Shown here piece by piece: positions 45,650-54,313 of a DNA stretch of 64,000 nt. The notes under the pieces are model-generated. The model saw only the letters and a program-made list of their open reading frames with translations. It was not told the origin of the DNA and made no database searches. Made by a program: the position numbers and the translations under genes. Positions within the stretch are counted from its first letter, which is position 1, and each line of letters starts with the position of its first letter. Origin of the DNA: UBA1783 sp964449115 (GTDB lineage: Bacteria > Bacillota_I > Bacilli_A > Erysipelotrichales > Erysipelotrichaceae); NCBI GenBank assembly GCA_964449115.1, contig CAYUXW010000005.1:1-64000 (forward strand), written 5' to 3'.

Positions 45650-47313
45650 TATTGATTGATAGAAATATTAATATTATATTCTTCTTTATTAAAATCAACT
45701 TCTAAACTGGCTGTTCCATAACCGTTTTTCCAAGTAATGGTCATTTCACTATTATCTACAGTTACTTCTATCTTTGCATCGCTGCCAAATATTGGACAAT
45801 TGTTTCGTAATTTCAACATTTCCAACTGTTTTTTAACAACATCTTTATTTAAAGCATCTTCAATATTTTCTAAAGAAAGATTTGTTCGATTTATTTCCTT
45901 ATGACCGCCGACTCCGGCTTTTTTTAAAGCTTCATAATCATTTTTACCAGCGAATAAATCCAGATACCAGATTTGAGGTTTGCCAGGGGTAAACAATTGA
46001 AGAGCTCTGGAAATAAGCAGACGATTTTCATCTTCTCCCAAGGCACTGAAGTATGTGGCATTAACCTGATAGTAGACATTTTTTGCCCCATGGAGATCTT
46101 TAACATGACCTCCACGACTAACAACTGTATCGATAAGTCTTTGAATATCCTCTTCTGGCAGTAACCCTTTTAAATCAAGCAGTGGAATACCATCATGACA
46201 ACCCAGCATATTGACTGTCTGAATTTTATTTTCAATTACTTCATCGACCCATTTTTTAAGATAATAACCATTTTTGCGGATGAAGGCATCTATTATCAGT
46301 CCCGGCAGGAAAAAATCATAAACCAGATATCCCTTTTCTGATAATACCTTATAAGTCTTTTCACCATAACTGGCGTGAATTTCCGGCAGTAAAGTCAGTC
46401 CATACCCCAAAGCAATATCATCTACCTGCTTTAATATTTGCCAGGTTGCCGGCTCATTTAAGAAGTTTCTTTCACCCACCTCTTTTGGCCCGTAGGCAAA
46501 GGCGTCCAGACGGACAATTGAAACACCATAGTCTGCCAGTTTTTTTAAGGTATCACGATAATAGTCCCATACCAGTGGTGATTTGATATTTAAATCCATC
46601 TGCCCCAGATAACTTCTGTTGGCATTTAAATAATCTTTTATCTTATCTTCATATTCAGGCCAGTCTGATAAATCTATTTCTTTTTTTTCATCCAGGGCTT
46701 TATTTACAATTTTACTTATTTCTACAGCTGTACCATATTGTAATCCCAGCTCTTTGACTAGATGAAGCGGGTCAACTTTATTGTAGATAATCTGCTGATA
46801 GAAGGTATTCCAATATGGAACATCCTGTCCATCAGGAAAGCGAACCATCAGAATAGGTAAACCTTCCTTACGGAAAAACATATTTTTGAGATATTTTTCA
46901 TCTGGAATAATATAACCTTCTTCACCCATCTTACCGCAGCCCGCCCAGAACTTGTTCCAATCAATAAAGAAATCACGATATCTGGAGTTATCACCATATT
47001 TAATGATGTCCTGAAATTGAGGTGATAGCACAGAAATATGATTGAGAATGAAGTCCAGTTTTAAATCAATATTTAATTTCTGCAGTTTTTCTATATCCTT
47101 TTTATCAGCCAGAGTTTCACTGATTTCATAATCAATTAAAGAAAATCCACGGTCCAAGTCCGTATTGAAAACACTCGGCAGTATATAAAACGATTCAAAG
47201 ACATCTTTAAACTCTTGTTTTTCCAGTAAAGAAACGATGTCATTTAATCTACCCCCAATACTATCAGGATAAGCATTAAGCATTACTCCTGTTGTCATTT
47301 TTCTTTTTTCCAT
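45649..47313 (-). CDS. GH13 subfamily 18 phosphorylase (sucrose-phosphorylase-like)
   Basis: A 554-residue enzyme clearly related to sucrose phosphorylase. It shows the N-terminal FYILPSVFNTDLDRGF, the nucleophile Asp270 in IVRLDAFAYG, the acid/base Glu311 in LLPEIHASYG and the transition-state Asp374 in GCHDGIPLLD. YFSALGEDENR and PGKPQIWYLDLFAG also match. Family members split glucosides with phosphate to give glucose 1-phosphate. An insertion of about 60 residues (about 173-235) lies between WNTF and QMDLNIKSP, so the substrate may not be sucrose. It is last in an operon with a kinase and three esterases. Confidence 0.88.
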   Translation of the reverse strand: MEKRKMTTGVMLNAYPDSIGGRLNDIVSLLEKQEFKDVFESFYILPSVFNTDLDRGFSLIDYEISETLADKKDIEKLQKLNIDLKLDFILNHISVLSPQFQDIIKYGDNSRYRDFFIDWNKFWAGCGKMGEEGYIIPDEKYLKNMFFRKEGLPILMVRFPDGQDVPYWNTFYQQIIYNKVDPLHLVKELGLQYGTAVEISKIVNKALDEKKEIDLSDWPEYEDKIKDYLNANRSYLGQMDLNIKSPLVWDYYRDTLKKLADYGVSIVRLDAFAYGPKEVGERNFLNEPATWQILKQVDDIALGYGLTLLPEIHASYGEKTYKVLSEKGYLVYDFFLPGLIIDAFIRKNGYYLKKWVDEVIENKIQTVNMLGCHDGIPLLDLKGLLPEEDIQRLIDTVVSRGGHVKDLHGAKNVYYQVNATYFSALGEDENRLLISRALQLFTPGKPQIWYLDLFAGKNDYEALKKAGVGGHKEINRTNLSLENIEDALNKDVVKKQLEMLKLRNNCPIFGSDAKIEVTVDNSEMTITWKNGYGTASLEVDFNKEEYNINISINQ

Positions 47314-47322
47314 GGTCCCTCC

Positions 47323-48228
47323 TTAAAAATCTTCAGCATTTAGAAGTTTGTTTGTTTTAGAAATAATAATTTTGGCATTTTTAGCTACACTATCCAATTT
47401 AGCCTGCTCAATTTCTAAAACCATGGTCGTAAAAGCCGAATCAGTTTTACCATCTCTGGCTCTTAGACGACGATGCTCTTTTGTTTCCTGTGGTGTTGAG
47501 TTCAACAAAATCGGAATATCAATTCCCTCAAGATAAATACTTCCACCATGAGTCCATTCAATAAACAATACTTCAATATCTGAAAAATCAATTTCACTGT
47601 ACCAGCGGGCTTCTTCTGTTCTTCCCATTCGTTTAAGCCAGATTTTTTCTTTACCATCTCTAAATTTGGCGATGATATCATTTATCTCATCATAGTTCTG
47701 CTCTTTACAGGTACCCAAATATTTGGTTAAAGCATCTCTACCCGCCTTTTGATAATACTTCAGCCAGCTGCTTTCTAAAACAGTTTCAGGATCACAATCC
47801 GTTTCCTTTTGCCAATACTCTTCCAGCTTCTTTTGAACTTCTTCATTATAACAGCCTGAATCTATCAGTCCTCTTAAACCAATAGATCTAAAGACAGACA
47901 ATCTTTCAGCATCATTATATAAAGGAATTCTTCTTGGATAGTTATCACCACTTATGATGTAGCTTTTAATATTTTCCTTAATCAGATAGTTGGCCAAAAG
48001 TGAAGCTATTTCACTTTTCCCCACTCCTGAACCACCAAAAACAGAAACAACAACTTTATTGTCATAATTTTTAAGTTCTTCTACCAGAAGGGGAAATATT
48101 TTTTCCGCCTTCAAAAGATGATCTTCTCCAATTTTAATCTTATCGCCTGGCATATCGCCAAAAATCATCTCATCACCTAAAAGAGGTGGTTTCCAATTTA
48201 CAATCTTTTCCAGTTTTTCTTTTAACAT
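47323..48228 (-). CDS. P-loop kinase of uridine kinase/adenylylsulfate kinase-like type
   Basis: A 301-residue P-loop NTPase. Walker A GGSGVGKSE is near residues 64-72, followed by ISGDNYPRRIP, which resembles the lid-side motif of phosphoribulokinase, uridine kinase and APS kinase folds. HRRLRARDGK near residue 255 could be the lid Arg segment. It sits nine bases before the phosphorylase and two bases after the SGNH esterase, so it probably phosphorylates a product of that pathway. Substrate is not known, and sulfate activation is unlikely in this context. Confidence 0.65.
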   Translation of the reverse strand: MLKEKLEKIVNWKPPLLGDEMIFGDMPGDKIKIGEDHLLKAEKIFPLLVEELKNYDNKVVVSVFGGSGVGKSEIASLLANYLIKENIKSYIISGDNYPRRIPLYNDAERLSVFRSIGLRGLIDSGCYNEEVQKKLEEYWQKETDCDPETVLESSWLKYYQKAGRDALTKYLGTCKEQNYDEINDIIAKFRDGKEKIWLKRMGRTEEARWYSEIDFSDIEVLFIEWTHGGSIYLEGIDIPILLNSTPQETKEHRRLRARDGKTDSAFTTMVLEIEQAKLDSVAKNAKIIISKTNKLLNAEDF

Positions 48229-48230
48229 AA

Positions 48231-49322
48231 CTACTCACCTACATACTTCTTAATATACTCAACCAGCTGCTGACCCATTCTGATATGAGTCTTCAGACTT
48301 GGATGACCGGCTGCACCAAATAACTCCAGCGGGACATTGACTGGAACATATTGGAAACAGCAGATTTTTGCATCACCAGTTTCCTTCTTATATTCATCAA
48401 CTACTTCTTTAATCACATGGTAAAAATAGTAGTCGATTGAACCCAAAGTACAGCAGATAAAAGTATCCTGGCCATTCAGTTCTCTAACCTGTCTGATAAA
48501 CTGATAATACCTTTTTTTGAACCAGGCTTCTATTTTTTCCAGCTGCTTGAATTCACGATAGAAGCGAATCGGATTAGCATCATTGGTTCCCAGGTTTATA
48601 ACTACAATATCACTGGGGTTATTTTTAAAATCCCATTTTTGGGGTTTTTCTTTTCTTCTTTTATCATATAAAGCATCAGTATACTGATAGATATCTTCCA
48701 TGGCGTGCATTTCAAATAATGGCTGTTCTGGCTTTATGGCACAGATTCCAGATTCACAGATTAAACTGAACTCATAGCCAAGTTTTCTGGCAGCGATAGC
48801 TCCATAGCTCATCCAGCCATTTTCCTGACTGCTTTTAAACTCAAAAGCATTATTTGGGGCTTCATTTCCATAGCCACAGGTAATTGAATCGCCTACTATT
48901 TCAATTGTCTTACTTTTTTTAATTTCCGGTTTAAACAGTTCGCCATCAGTTTCTATTTCGCTTACCGCCAGTTTTCCTCTGGCATTTTCGGAAATCTTGA
49001 CCAGACGGATGATATACTCTCCTTTTTTACCCTGCCACAGATCAATCCACTTTTCATTTTCTCTTATTTCTGTTCTATTTATCAGCTTTTCACTTCCATT
49101 TACAGTACAGCCAACACATGGCCAATCTGGCTCTGGCTCTGGCATGCCAGGAATACCAGGTACCTGATCTTCTAAAGCCATGACCTTGACTTTTAAATAG
49201 CTGCCTTTGACGCCAATAGAAAAGCCTGAGCAGGTCCAGTTACAGAAAAGCGCTTGTCTTTTATCATCGTAAACTGTTCGACCATGCAATGTTAATAATG
49301 GTAAAATCTTTTCAATTTTCAT
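48231..49322 (-). CDS. SGNH carbohydrate esterase, CE2-like
   Basis: A 363-residue two-domain esterase. An N-terminal jelly-roll-like domain (about 1-125) precedes an SGNH hydrolase domain. Block I is EIVGDSITCGYGNE with the nucleophile Ser, the oxyanion Asn lies in VINLGTND, and the catalytic His in AGHPSLKTH near the end. The arrangement resembles CE2 acetyl esterases that remove acetyl groups from sugars. There is no signal peptide, so it should act on imported acetylated sugar. It belongs to the operon with the kinase and phosphorylase. Confidence 0.85.
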   Translation of the reverse strand: MKIEKILPLLTLHGRTVYDDKRQALFCNWTCSGFSIGVKGSYLKVKVMALEDQVPGIPGMPEPEPDWPCVGCTVNGSEKLINRTEIRENEKWIDLWQGKKGEYIIRLVKISENARGKLAVSEIETDGELFKPEIKKSKTIEIVGDSITCGYGNEAPNNAFEFKSSQENGWMSYGAIAARKLGYEFSLICESGICAIKPEQPLFEMHAMEDIYQYTDALYDKRRKEKPQKWDFKNNPSDIVVINLGTNDANPIRFYREFKQLEKIEAWFKKRYYQFIRQVRELNGQDTFICCTLGSIDYYFYHVIKEVVDEYKKETGDAKICCFQYVPVNVPLELFGAAGHPSLKTHIRMGQQLVEYIKKYVGE

Positions 49323-49332
49323 ATTATTTCTC

Positions 49333-50868
49333 CTAAACTAAAAATTCAAATCCATAAACAGGATTATCTTCACTGTTGAATAATACTGCTACACAGTAGT
49401 TTTCATCGCAATAGTTTATTTTTGCTTTTTCATCTAATAATTCTACATCTATTATAAGTTTATCAGTTTTAAGCTGGTAAGTATAATCTAACCTCTTTTC
49501 TTGGGCAGTAATAAAAAGTACATCTTTCAAGTTGCCTTTTTCATATAACCCATCAGCAACATCTTTAAATTTAATTTCCAGCTGATTATCTTTTCTAGTA
49601 CAGCTGATGGCACTTGGACAATCAGCCACACGACTATTATCATTGTAGACATGTTTCAACGCTACTTCACCTAGGCGTCTACCGACATTTTTCTTTTTTC
49701 TTGGATGGATATTAAACTCTTCTCCCACATCTAAAATGCAGATATTATAGACATCTTCGAGTTCTCTGGATACCTTATGTTGTAATTTTCTCATCAGAGC
49801 ATATTTTTTAGAGGCACTGAAACCTTTACCTCTAAATGGTGCCAGTTCCACCTGCAGAAATGGAAAGTCATAACCCCATAGTTTTCTCCAGCAGCTGATT
49901 AAGGTTTTCATACTTTCATCATAAAATTCAGCCCAGTCTCTGGCATCATCATCTTCACCCTGATACCAGATAACACCTCTGATACCATATGGAGCTACTT
50001 TTTTCAGCATATGATTGTATACTCCTGCTGGTCTGGTAGCTGAACGTGGTGTCAAGGGATAGGTATTATAGATATTGATATCCGGTTTGGGCATATTTTC
50101 CAGCATCGCAAAAAACTCTGACATATCTTCACCCATCATAAAACGATCTTGAAACTCCTGTTGCTCCTTACTCATGACAGGTTCTTTTGTTTCTGAGGTT
50201 TTTATGTATAAAGGCCAATCAGTAATCTGAGCGGTTGTATTTCTATAATCCTCTAAAACCTTCTGTAACGCTGGATTAGACTCTAGATCTTCTTTACTGG
50301 TCCAGGCACTGGAAGGGGTTCCTCCCCAGTTACAGCCAATAATGGCTACTGGTACCTGCAGATATTTTCTTAATAATAAACCCATATATGCTCCAACTGC
50401 TGAAAACCTGTTTTTATCTTCCTGGCTGTTCCACTTGCGCCAGAAGCCATCATCAGCACAAGTCTCTTTTTCCAGATAACCTGCAAAAGCTACATGCGGA
50501 TAGTTAAAGAAACGAAAATAATCATCGGCAGAAGTTTTTTTCAGTTCTAAAGCATCATAGTCATACTTGACCAAAAATTCCATATTGGATTGTCCGCCTG
50601 CCAACCACACTTCACCAACAGCGACATCTTTAAAACAGATTTCTTCTCTGGTTTTTAATGAAGTAACCTTCATTACTGTTCTATTGCAGGCTTCCATCTC
50701 TGGCAGTTCAGCTAGCCAGCTGCCATCATTGGAGCCAACAGTTACTTTATTGCTGCCAATCTGGATGGTTATCTTATCATTGTTGGCGCATCTTCCCCAT
50801 ACCTTGATTTTTTGATTTCGCTGAAAAACCATATGTTCACCAAATATAAGTGCTAATTGCAGTTTCAT
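49333..50868 (-). CDS. Sialate O-acetylesterase (SASA) family carbohydrate esterase
   Basis: A 511-residue protein of the SASA/CE20-like group. It has an N-terminal beta domain (about 1-90), the nucleophile motif AGGQSNMEF, GCNWGGTPSSAW and WYQGEDDD, followed by a C-terminal beta region. Members deacetylate sialic acids or hemicellulose-type sugars. No sialic-acid catabolic genes (nanA, nanK, nanE) are in the window, so xylose-, mannose- or sucrose-type acyl groups are as likely. It has no signal peptide and lies between an alpha/beta hydrolase and the CE2-like esterase in one operon. Confidence 0.85.
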   Translation of the reverse strand: MKLQLALIFGEHMVFQRNQKIKVWGRCANNDKITIQIGSNKVTVGSNDGSWLAELPEMEACNRTVMKVTSLKTREEICFKDVAVGEVWLAGGQSNMEFLVKYDYDALELKKTSADDYFRFFNYPHVAFAGYLEKETCADDGFWRKWNSQEDKNRFSAVGAYMGLLLRKYLQVPVAIIGCNWGGTPSSAWTSKEDLESNPALQKVLEDYRNTTAQITDWPLYIKTSETKEPVMSKEQQEFQDRFMMGEDMSEFFAMLENMPKPDINIYNTYPLTPRSATRPAGVYNHMLKKVAPYGIRGVIWYQGEDDDARDWAEFYDESMKTLISCWRKLWGYDFPFLQVELAPFRGKGFSASKKYALMRKLQHKVSRELEDVYNICILDVGEEFNIHPRKKKNVGRRLGEVALKHVYNDNSRVADCPSAISCTRKDNQLEIKFKDVADGLYEKGNLKDVLFITAQEKRLDYTYQLKTDKLIIDVELLDEKAKINYCDENYCVAVLFNSEDNPVYGFEFLV

Positions 50869-50880
50869 TAATTCATCCCC

Positions 50881-51741
50881 CTAAAGAATTCTATTTTCTA
50901 CATCCTTAAAGAATCTATCACAATCTCTAGCCGTCAGCTCTGGCATTTCATCGGCTCCTCCATGTCCCAGATGCTGATACATCAGAAAATGGGCTCCAGG
51001 TATTGTCTGAGCTACTTCTAAGGCTGCTTCAGCTGAAACAAGCTGATCCTTGCCACCATGCCAGATCATTACCGGAAAACTGATTTCTTTTAATCTTTCC
51101 AGAAGCTCCTTTTTACTTTTCGCATTACAACCAGTCATATCACCCAGCATCGGCATAGCAAATTCTTCTTCTTTACGATTCATCAGGATATCCAGATGCT
51201 CCAGATAATTGGCTTTTCTTCTTTTTAGACGCTGGGGATTTTCTGTTGGCCATTTCTCAATCCAGGCTACCTTGGACAGAAGTTCTCTGTTACCTACATA
51301 GTCTTTAGCACTCTGCTGCATCTTTAAAAGTGGAGCTGGCAGCTGTCTGTTTTCATGATATTGAACAATTCCATCACAGCAGACATAGGCCTTGATAAGC
51401 TCGGGTCTATTAAAGACAATATACCAGCTGGCCCAGTTACCATGAGAAATTCCGGTATAGTAAAACTGTTTTATCCCCATGGCTTCCGCAAAACCAATCA
51501 GTTCTTCACCCCAGATTTTAGCATAGTCCCTTCTTTCAGTATCAAAGATATGATCAGAGTTGCCATAGCCACGCATATATACTAAAAAGCAGTGATAATC
51601 ATAAGGTGGTTGACCTAAAAGGGCCATATGTGAATCTTGAAAAAAGAAATTCTGAGTTGACAATAGATATTTGTCTCCTGAGCCATATTCTCGATAGGCT
51701 AAAGTTACGCCATTTACTTTTATCGTTTTAACTTCATGCAT
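50881..51741 (-). CDS. Alpha/beta hydrolase
   Basis: About 286 residues. It has the canonical fold with GYGNSDH, the nucleophile elbow GISHGNWA (Gly-x-Ser-x-Gly), the acid in GGKDQLVSAE and the C-terminal His in LGHGGADEM. The start at 51741 (MHEVKT) follows GAGG. It is probably a cytoplasmic esterase and is the first gene of the operon that continues through SASA esterase, CE2-like esterase, kinase and phosphorylase. Substrate unknown. Confidence 0.85.
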   Translation of the reverse strand: MHEVKTIKVNGVTLAYREYGSGDKYLLSTQNFFFQDSHMALLGQPPYDYHCFLVYMRGYGNSDHIFDTERRDYAKIWGEELIGFAEAMGIKQFYYTGISHGNWASWYIVFNRPELIKAYVCCDGIVQYHENRQLPAPLLKMQQSAKDYVGNRELLSKVAWIEKWPTENPQRLKRRKANYLEHLDILMNRKEEEFAMPMLGDMTGCNAKSKKELLERLKEISFPVMIWHGGKDQLVSAEAALEVAQTIPGAHFLMYQHLGHGGADEMPELTARDCDRFFKDVENRIL

Positions 51742-51821
51742 TGTTGTATCCTCTTTTTCTATTTTTAGCATACCAAAACTTATAGGATGAAAGAATTAAA
51801 ATAAACACCTAGATTTATAAA

Positions 51822-51849
51822 ATTATATTCTTATTTATTTTTGTAAAAA
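51822..51849 (-). promoter_or_regulatory. Promoter of the esterase-kinase-phosphorylase operon
   Basis: On the minus strand: TTTTTA, a 16-base spacer and TATAAT, about 80 bases before the alpha/beta hydrolase start. Confidence 0.45.
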
Positions 51850-51885
51850 CAGTTTACATATTTAAAAGGATAATTGTTAAAAATT

Positions 51886-51894
51886 TGGCATAAT
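51886..51894 (+). promoter_or_regulatory. Extended -10 promoter of the structured leader
   Basis: TGGCATAAT is an extended -10 type element with a poor -35. Transcription would begin near 51901, at the start of the structured leader. Confidence 0.4.
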
Positions 51895-51900
51895 GTTAAT

Positions 51901-52068
51901 AAGAAATACTGCGCTCCACCTTTATTGCGGTAAGAAAAAAAAGGAGGTATCCCGTTGACTCACGGTTCAGCATAGTGGAGACATGCTGATAAAGCGTTAG
52001 ATCCTCAGTGTCGGTCTATCGTAAGACAGTATAGCGGAAGCGAAACTGTCAGAGTCTTTAAAAAAATT
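51901..52068 (+). ncRNA. Candidate structured leader RNA of unknown class (possible riboswitch or attenuator)
   Basis: A leader of about 165 nt before an ABC ATPase. Visible pairings are TACTGC/GCGGTA (51907-51912 with 51927-51932), CCGT/ACGG (51952-51955 with 51962-51965), TCAGCAT/ATGCTGA (51967-51973 with 51983-51989) and GACAGT/ACTGTC (52025-52030 with 52045-52050). GTCT/AGAC (52014-52017 with 52024-52027) excludes the last. GACTC in the second loop could pair with GAGTC at 52052-52056. GGAGG at 51943 precedes a TTG mini-ORF. It lacks T-box, TPP, cobalamin and c-di-GMP core motifs I know. Structure drawn by eye only. Confidence 0.55.
51955..51975 (+). CDS. Possible six-codon leader peptide
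   Basis: TTG at 51955 lies seven bases after AGGAGG and reads Met-Thr-His-Gly-Ser-Ala then TAG. It is the only strong Shine-Dalgarno site between the promoter and the ABC ATPase. It overlaps two of the hairpins, so its translation could control folding. Whether it is translated is unknown. Confidence 0.3.
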   Translation: MTHGSA

Positions 52069-53280
52069 ATGGCTAGTATTACATTAAAAAACATTAAAAA
52101 AATCTACCCGATTACACCTGAAGAGATTAAGGCCAATAAGAAAGCAGCAGCAAAAAGAAATAAAAATCAAGTCGTTGCTGATCCACAGGCCTTTGTACCA
52201 AATCCTCAGATTACTGAGGAAGGGGTTATCGCTGTTCAAGAGTTCAATCTGCATATTGAAGACAAGGAATTTGTTGTTCTTGTCGGTCCATCAGGATGCG
52301 GAAAGTCTACTACTCTGCGTATGATTGCCGGTTTGGAAGAAATCACCAGTGGTGAACTATATATTGGTGATACTTTAAGCAACATCATCACACCTAGAGA
52401 TCGCAACATCGCTATGGTTTTCCAAAACTATTCTCTTTATCCACATATGACTGTCTATGAAAACATGGCCTTTTCACTTAAACTGGCAAAACTGCCAAAA
52501 GATGAAATTGATAAGAAAGTAAAGGAAGCAGCTGAAATATTGGAAATCACTCCAATTTTAGATCGCTTGCCAAAAGCTTTATCAGGTGGGCAGAGACAGC
52601 GTGTCGCCATTGGCAGAGCTATTGTCAGAAATCCTCAGGTTATTTTGATGGATGAACCATTATCTAACCTGGACGCTAAACTGCGCGGTCAGATGCGTTC
52701 TGAAATTATCCGCTTACGTCAAAAGATCGATACTACCTTTGTCTATGTTACCCATGACCAGATAGAAGCGATGACTCTGGGCGATAGAATTGTCGTCATG
52801 AAGGATGGCTTTATCCAGCAGGTTGGTACTCCTCAGGAAGTATTCACCAAGCCTGATAACATCTTTGTAGCTGGATTTATCGGTACTCCACAGATTAACT
52901 TTTTCCACGATATACCACTGACTATCGAGGATGGAAAATACTATATCACTATTCAGGAAAGGAAAATTCTTCTTGATAAAAAGCATCAGACATTTTTTAC
53001 TGAAAAAAATCAACCTGAAGCCAATATTGTTGTAGCGGTCAGACCTGTTCATATTGAACCAGCCAAAGAGGGCTTTACAGGAATTATTGAAGTCAGCGAA
53101 ATGATGGGAACAGAAGTTCATCTGCATATTGATTTAAATGGTGATGATATTGTAGCGGTTATTTCTACTACTAATTTAGACTTAGATGAAGTAGCCATTG
53201 ATAAAGAATTTACCTTCAACTTCAAGCCTGAACTGGCTCATTACTTTGACAGTAAAACTGAAGAAAACCTGGTTAAATAG
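52069..53280 (+). CDS. Sugar-type ABC transporter ATP-binding protein, MsmK/UgpC-like
   Basis: A 403-residue ATPase. Walker A is GPSGCGKST, the signature LSGGQRQRVAIGRAI, Walker B VILMDEPLSNLD, and the switch His is in YVTHDQIEA; a TOBE-like end follows. An insertion of about 40 charged residues (about 15-54) lies between the first strand and EGVIAVQEF. MsmK-type ATPases often serve several permeases. The start MASITLKNI is family-like, yet no Shine-Dalgarno sequence precedes it within 20 bases. It is co-transcribed with the hydrolase two bases downstream and preceded by the structured leader. Confidence 0.9.
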   Translation: MASITLKNIKKIYPITPEEIKANKKAAAKRNKNQVVADPQAFVPNPQITEEGVIAVQEFNLHIEDKEFVVLVGPSGCGKSTTLRMIAGLEEITSGELYIGDTLSNIITPRDRNIAMVFQNYSLYPHMTVYENMAFSLKLAKLPKDEIDKKVKEAAEILEITPILDRLPKALSGGQRQRVAIGRAIVRNPQVILMDEPLSNLDAKLRGQMRSEIIRLRQKIDTTFVYVTHDQIEAMTLGDRIVVMKDGFIQQVGTPQEVFTKPDNIFVAGFIGTPQINFFHDIPLTIEDGKYYITIQERKILLDKKHQTFFTEKNQPEANIVVAVRPVHIEPAKEGFTGIIEVSEMMGTEVHLHIDLNGDDIVAVISTTNLDLDEVAIDKEFTFNFKPELAHYFDSKTEENLVK

Positions 53281-53282
53281 CT

Positions 53283-54251
53283 ATGTATCAGAAAAATTAT
53301 GAAAATCTTGTCAAGCTGGTTGAAGAAGATGGTGTAATTATTCCAGTTGCTCAGCATCGCAAAGCTGATGGTTCTATCGATGTTGAAAAGAATCTGAACC
53401 TCTGGAATACGGCTATGAAGCGATTTGATATCATAAACCTCTGGCCAGAAAATCAGACTCCTGGCTATGATGATAGGGCACCACTGCAAAGTGAACCTTC
53501 TATAATCTTTATTCCAGCTCAAAACACTGTTGAAAAGAAAGGCACAATTATTGTGGCCTGTGGTGGTGGGTTTGTGACCAGAACCGGATGTGAAGGCTTC
53601 AATGTTGCCAAATACTTCTCGGACAAAGGATTTAATACTGCTATACTGACCTATCGTCTTTTTCCCTATAGTCGAAAAGACTCTCTAAATGACATGCAGA
53701 GAGCTATAAGACTTCTTAGAAGTAAAAAAGATCTGCTTGATATCACTGATAAAGTTGTCTGTATGGGCTTTTCAGCTGGTGGAATGCTTTCAGCTAACTG
53801 TGCCACACACTTCGATTATGGCAACTTAGAAGCTGAAGACATTATTGAAAGAGAATCCTGTAGACCAGATGCAGTAGTTCTGGGTTATGGAGCTTTCTGC
53901 TTTTCAGCTTTACCAGCTTCAGGATTCATCAGCCCGTTTGCCGATGACATCAAAGGACCATTTGGCTGTAATAGTAGAGATGATCTGGTTTATTTCTCGC
54001 CTGAAGTAAATATTACCAGAAAAACTCCACCATTCTTTATCTGGCAGACAAACAGCGATGATCCTCGTCATTCCTTTACAATGGGAAGTGCTCTTACAGC
54101 GGTAGGGATTCCCTTTGAAATGCACCTTTTTCCAGAAGGGGTACACGGCTTGGCTTTAGCTGATGGTCACAACGATTTAGGCATGAACATTTCAAGTGTT
54201 CAGCAATGGGCAGTACTCTGTGTCAACTGGTTAGTTTCTCAGAAGATATAA
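53283..54251 (+). CDS. Alpha/beta hydrolase, acetyl-xylan-esterase/BD-FAE-like
   Basis: A 322-residue alpha/beta hydrolase. Its oxyanion region reads ACGGGF, where related acetyl esterases have HGGG. The elbow is GFSAGGML, the acid Asp is in QTNSDDP and the catalytic His in EGVHGLALAD. The layout matches esterases that remove acetyl or feruloyl groups from plant glycans. There is no signal peptide. It lies two bases after the ABC ATPase stop in the same operon and ends at a bidirectional terminator. Confidence 0.83.
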   Translation: MYQKNYENLVKLVEEDGVIIPVAQHRKADGSIDVEKNLNLWNTAMKRFDIINLWPENQTPGYDDRAPLQSEPSIIFIPAQNTVEKKGTIIVACGGGFVTRTGCEGFNVAKYFSDKGFNTAILTYRLFPYSRKDSLNDMQRAIRLLRSKKDLLDITDKVVCMGFSAGGMLSANCATHFDYGNLEAEDIIERESCRPDAVVLGYGAFCFSALPASGFISPFADDIKGPFGCNSRDDLVYFSPEVNITRKTPPFFIWQTNSDDPRHSFTMGSALTAVGIPFEMHLFPEGVHGLALADGHNDLGMNISSVQQWAVLCVNWLVSQKI

Positions 54252-54273
54252 ATCTTAATCATTCTTCTTCCTT

Positions 54274-54313
54274 AAAAATAGAACAGTCTGTTAAGATAAA
54301 CTGTTCTATTTTT
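54274..54313. terminator. Bidirectional terminator between hydrolase and vsr
   Basis: An AAAAATAGAACAG/CTGTTCTATTTTT stem with A and T runs on both sides, between convergent genes. Confidence 0.85.

Larger units (their letters stand above)
51772..52068. other. Divergent intergenic region with structured leader
   Basis: The left half is AT-rich and carries the minus-strand promoter. The right half (51901-52068) is visibly richer in G and C and folds into several hairpins (see the leader entry). No protein-coding gene longer than a few codons was seen. Confidence 0.6.

Noticed and set aside
47323..48228. Adenylylsulfate kinase (cysC)
   Set aside because: The fold is similar, but length, motif spacing and a sugar operon without sulfate genes argue against it.
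49333..50868. A sialic acid utilisation locus
   Set aside because: Only the SASA esterase points that way; no nanA, nanE or nanK or sialidase is present.
51901..52068. T-box, group I or group II intron for the structured leader
   Set aside because: No T-box sequence (GGGTGGNACCGCG) and no intron core or domain V-like element was seen.
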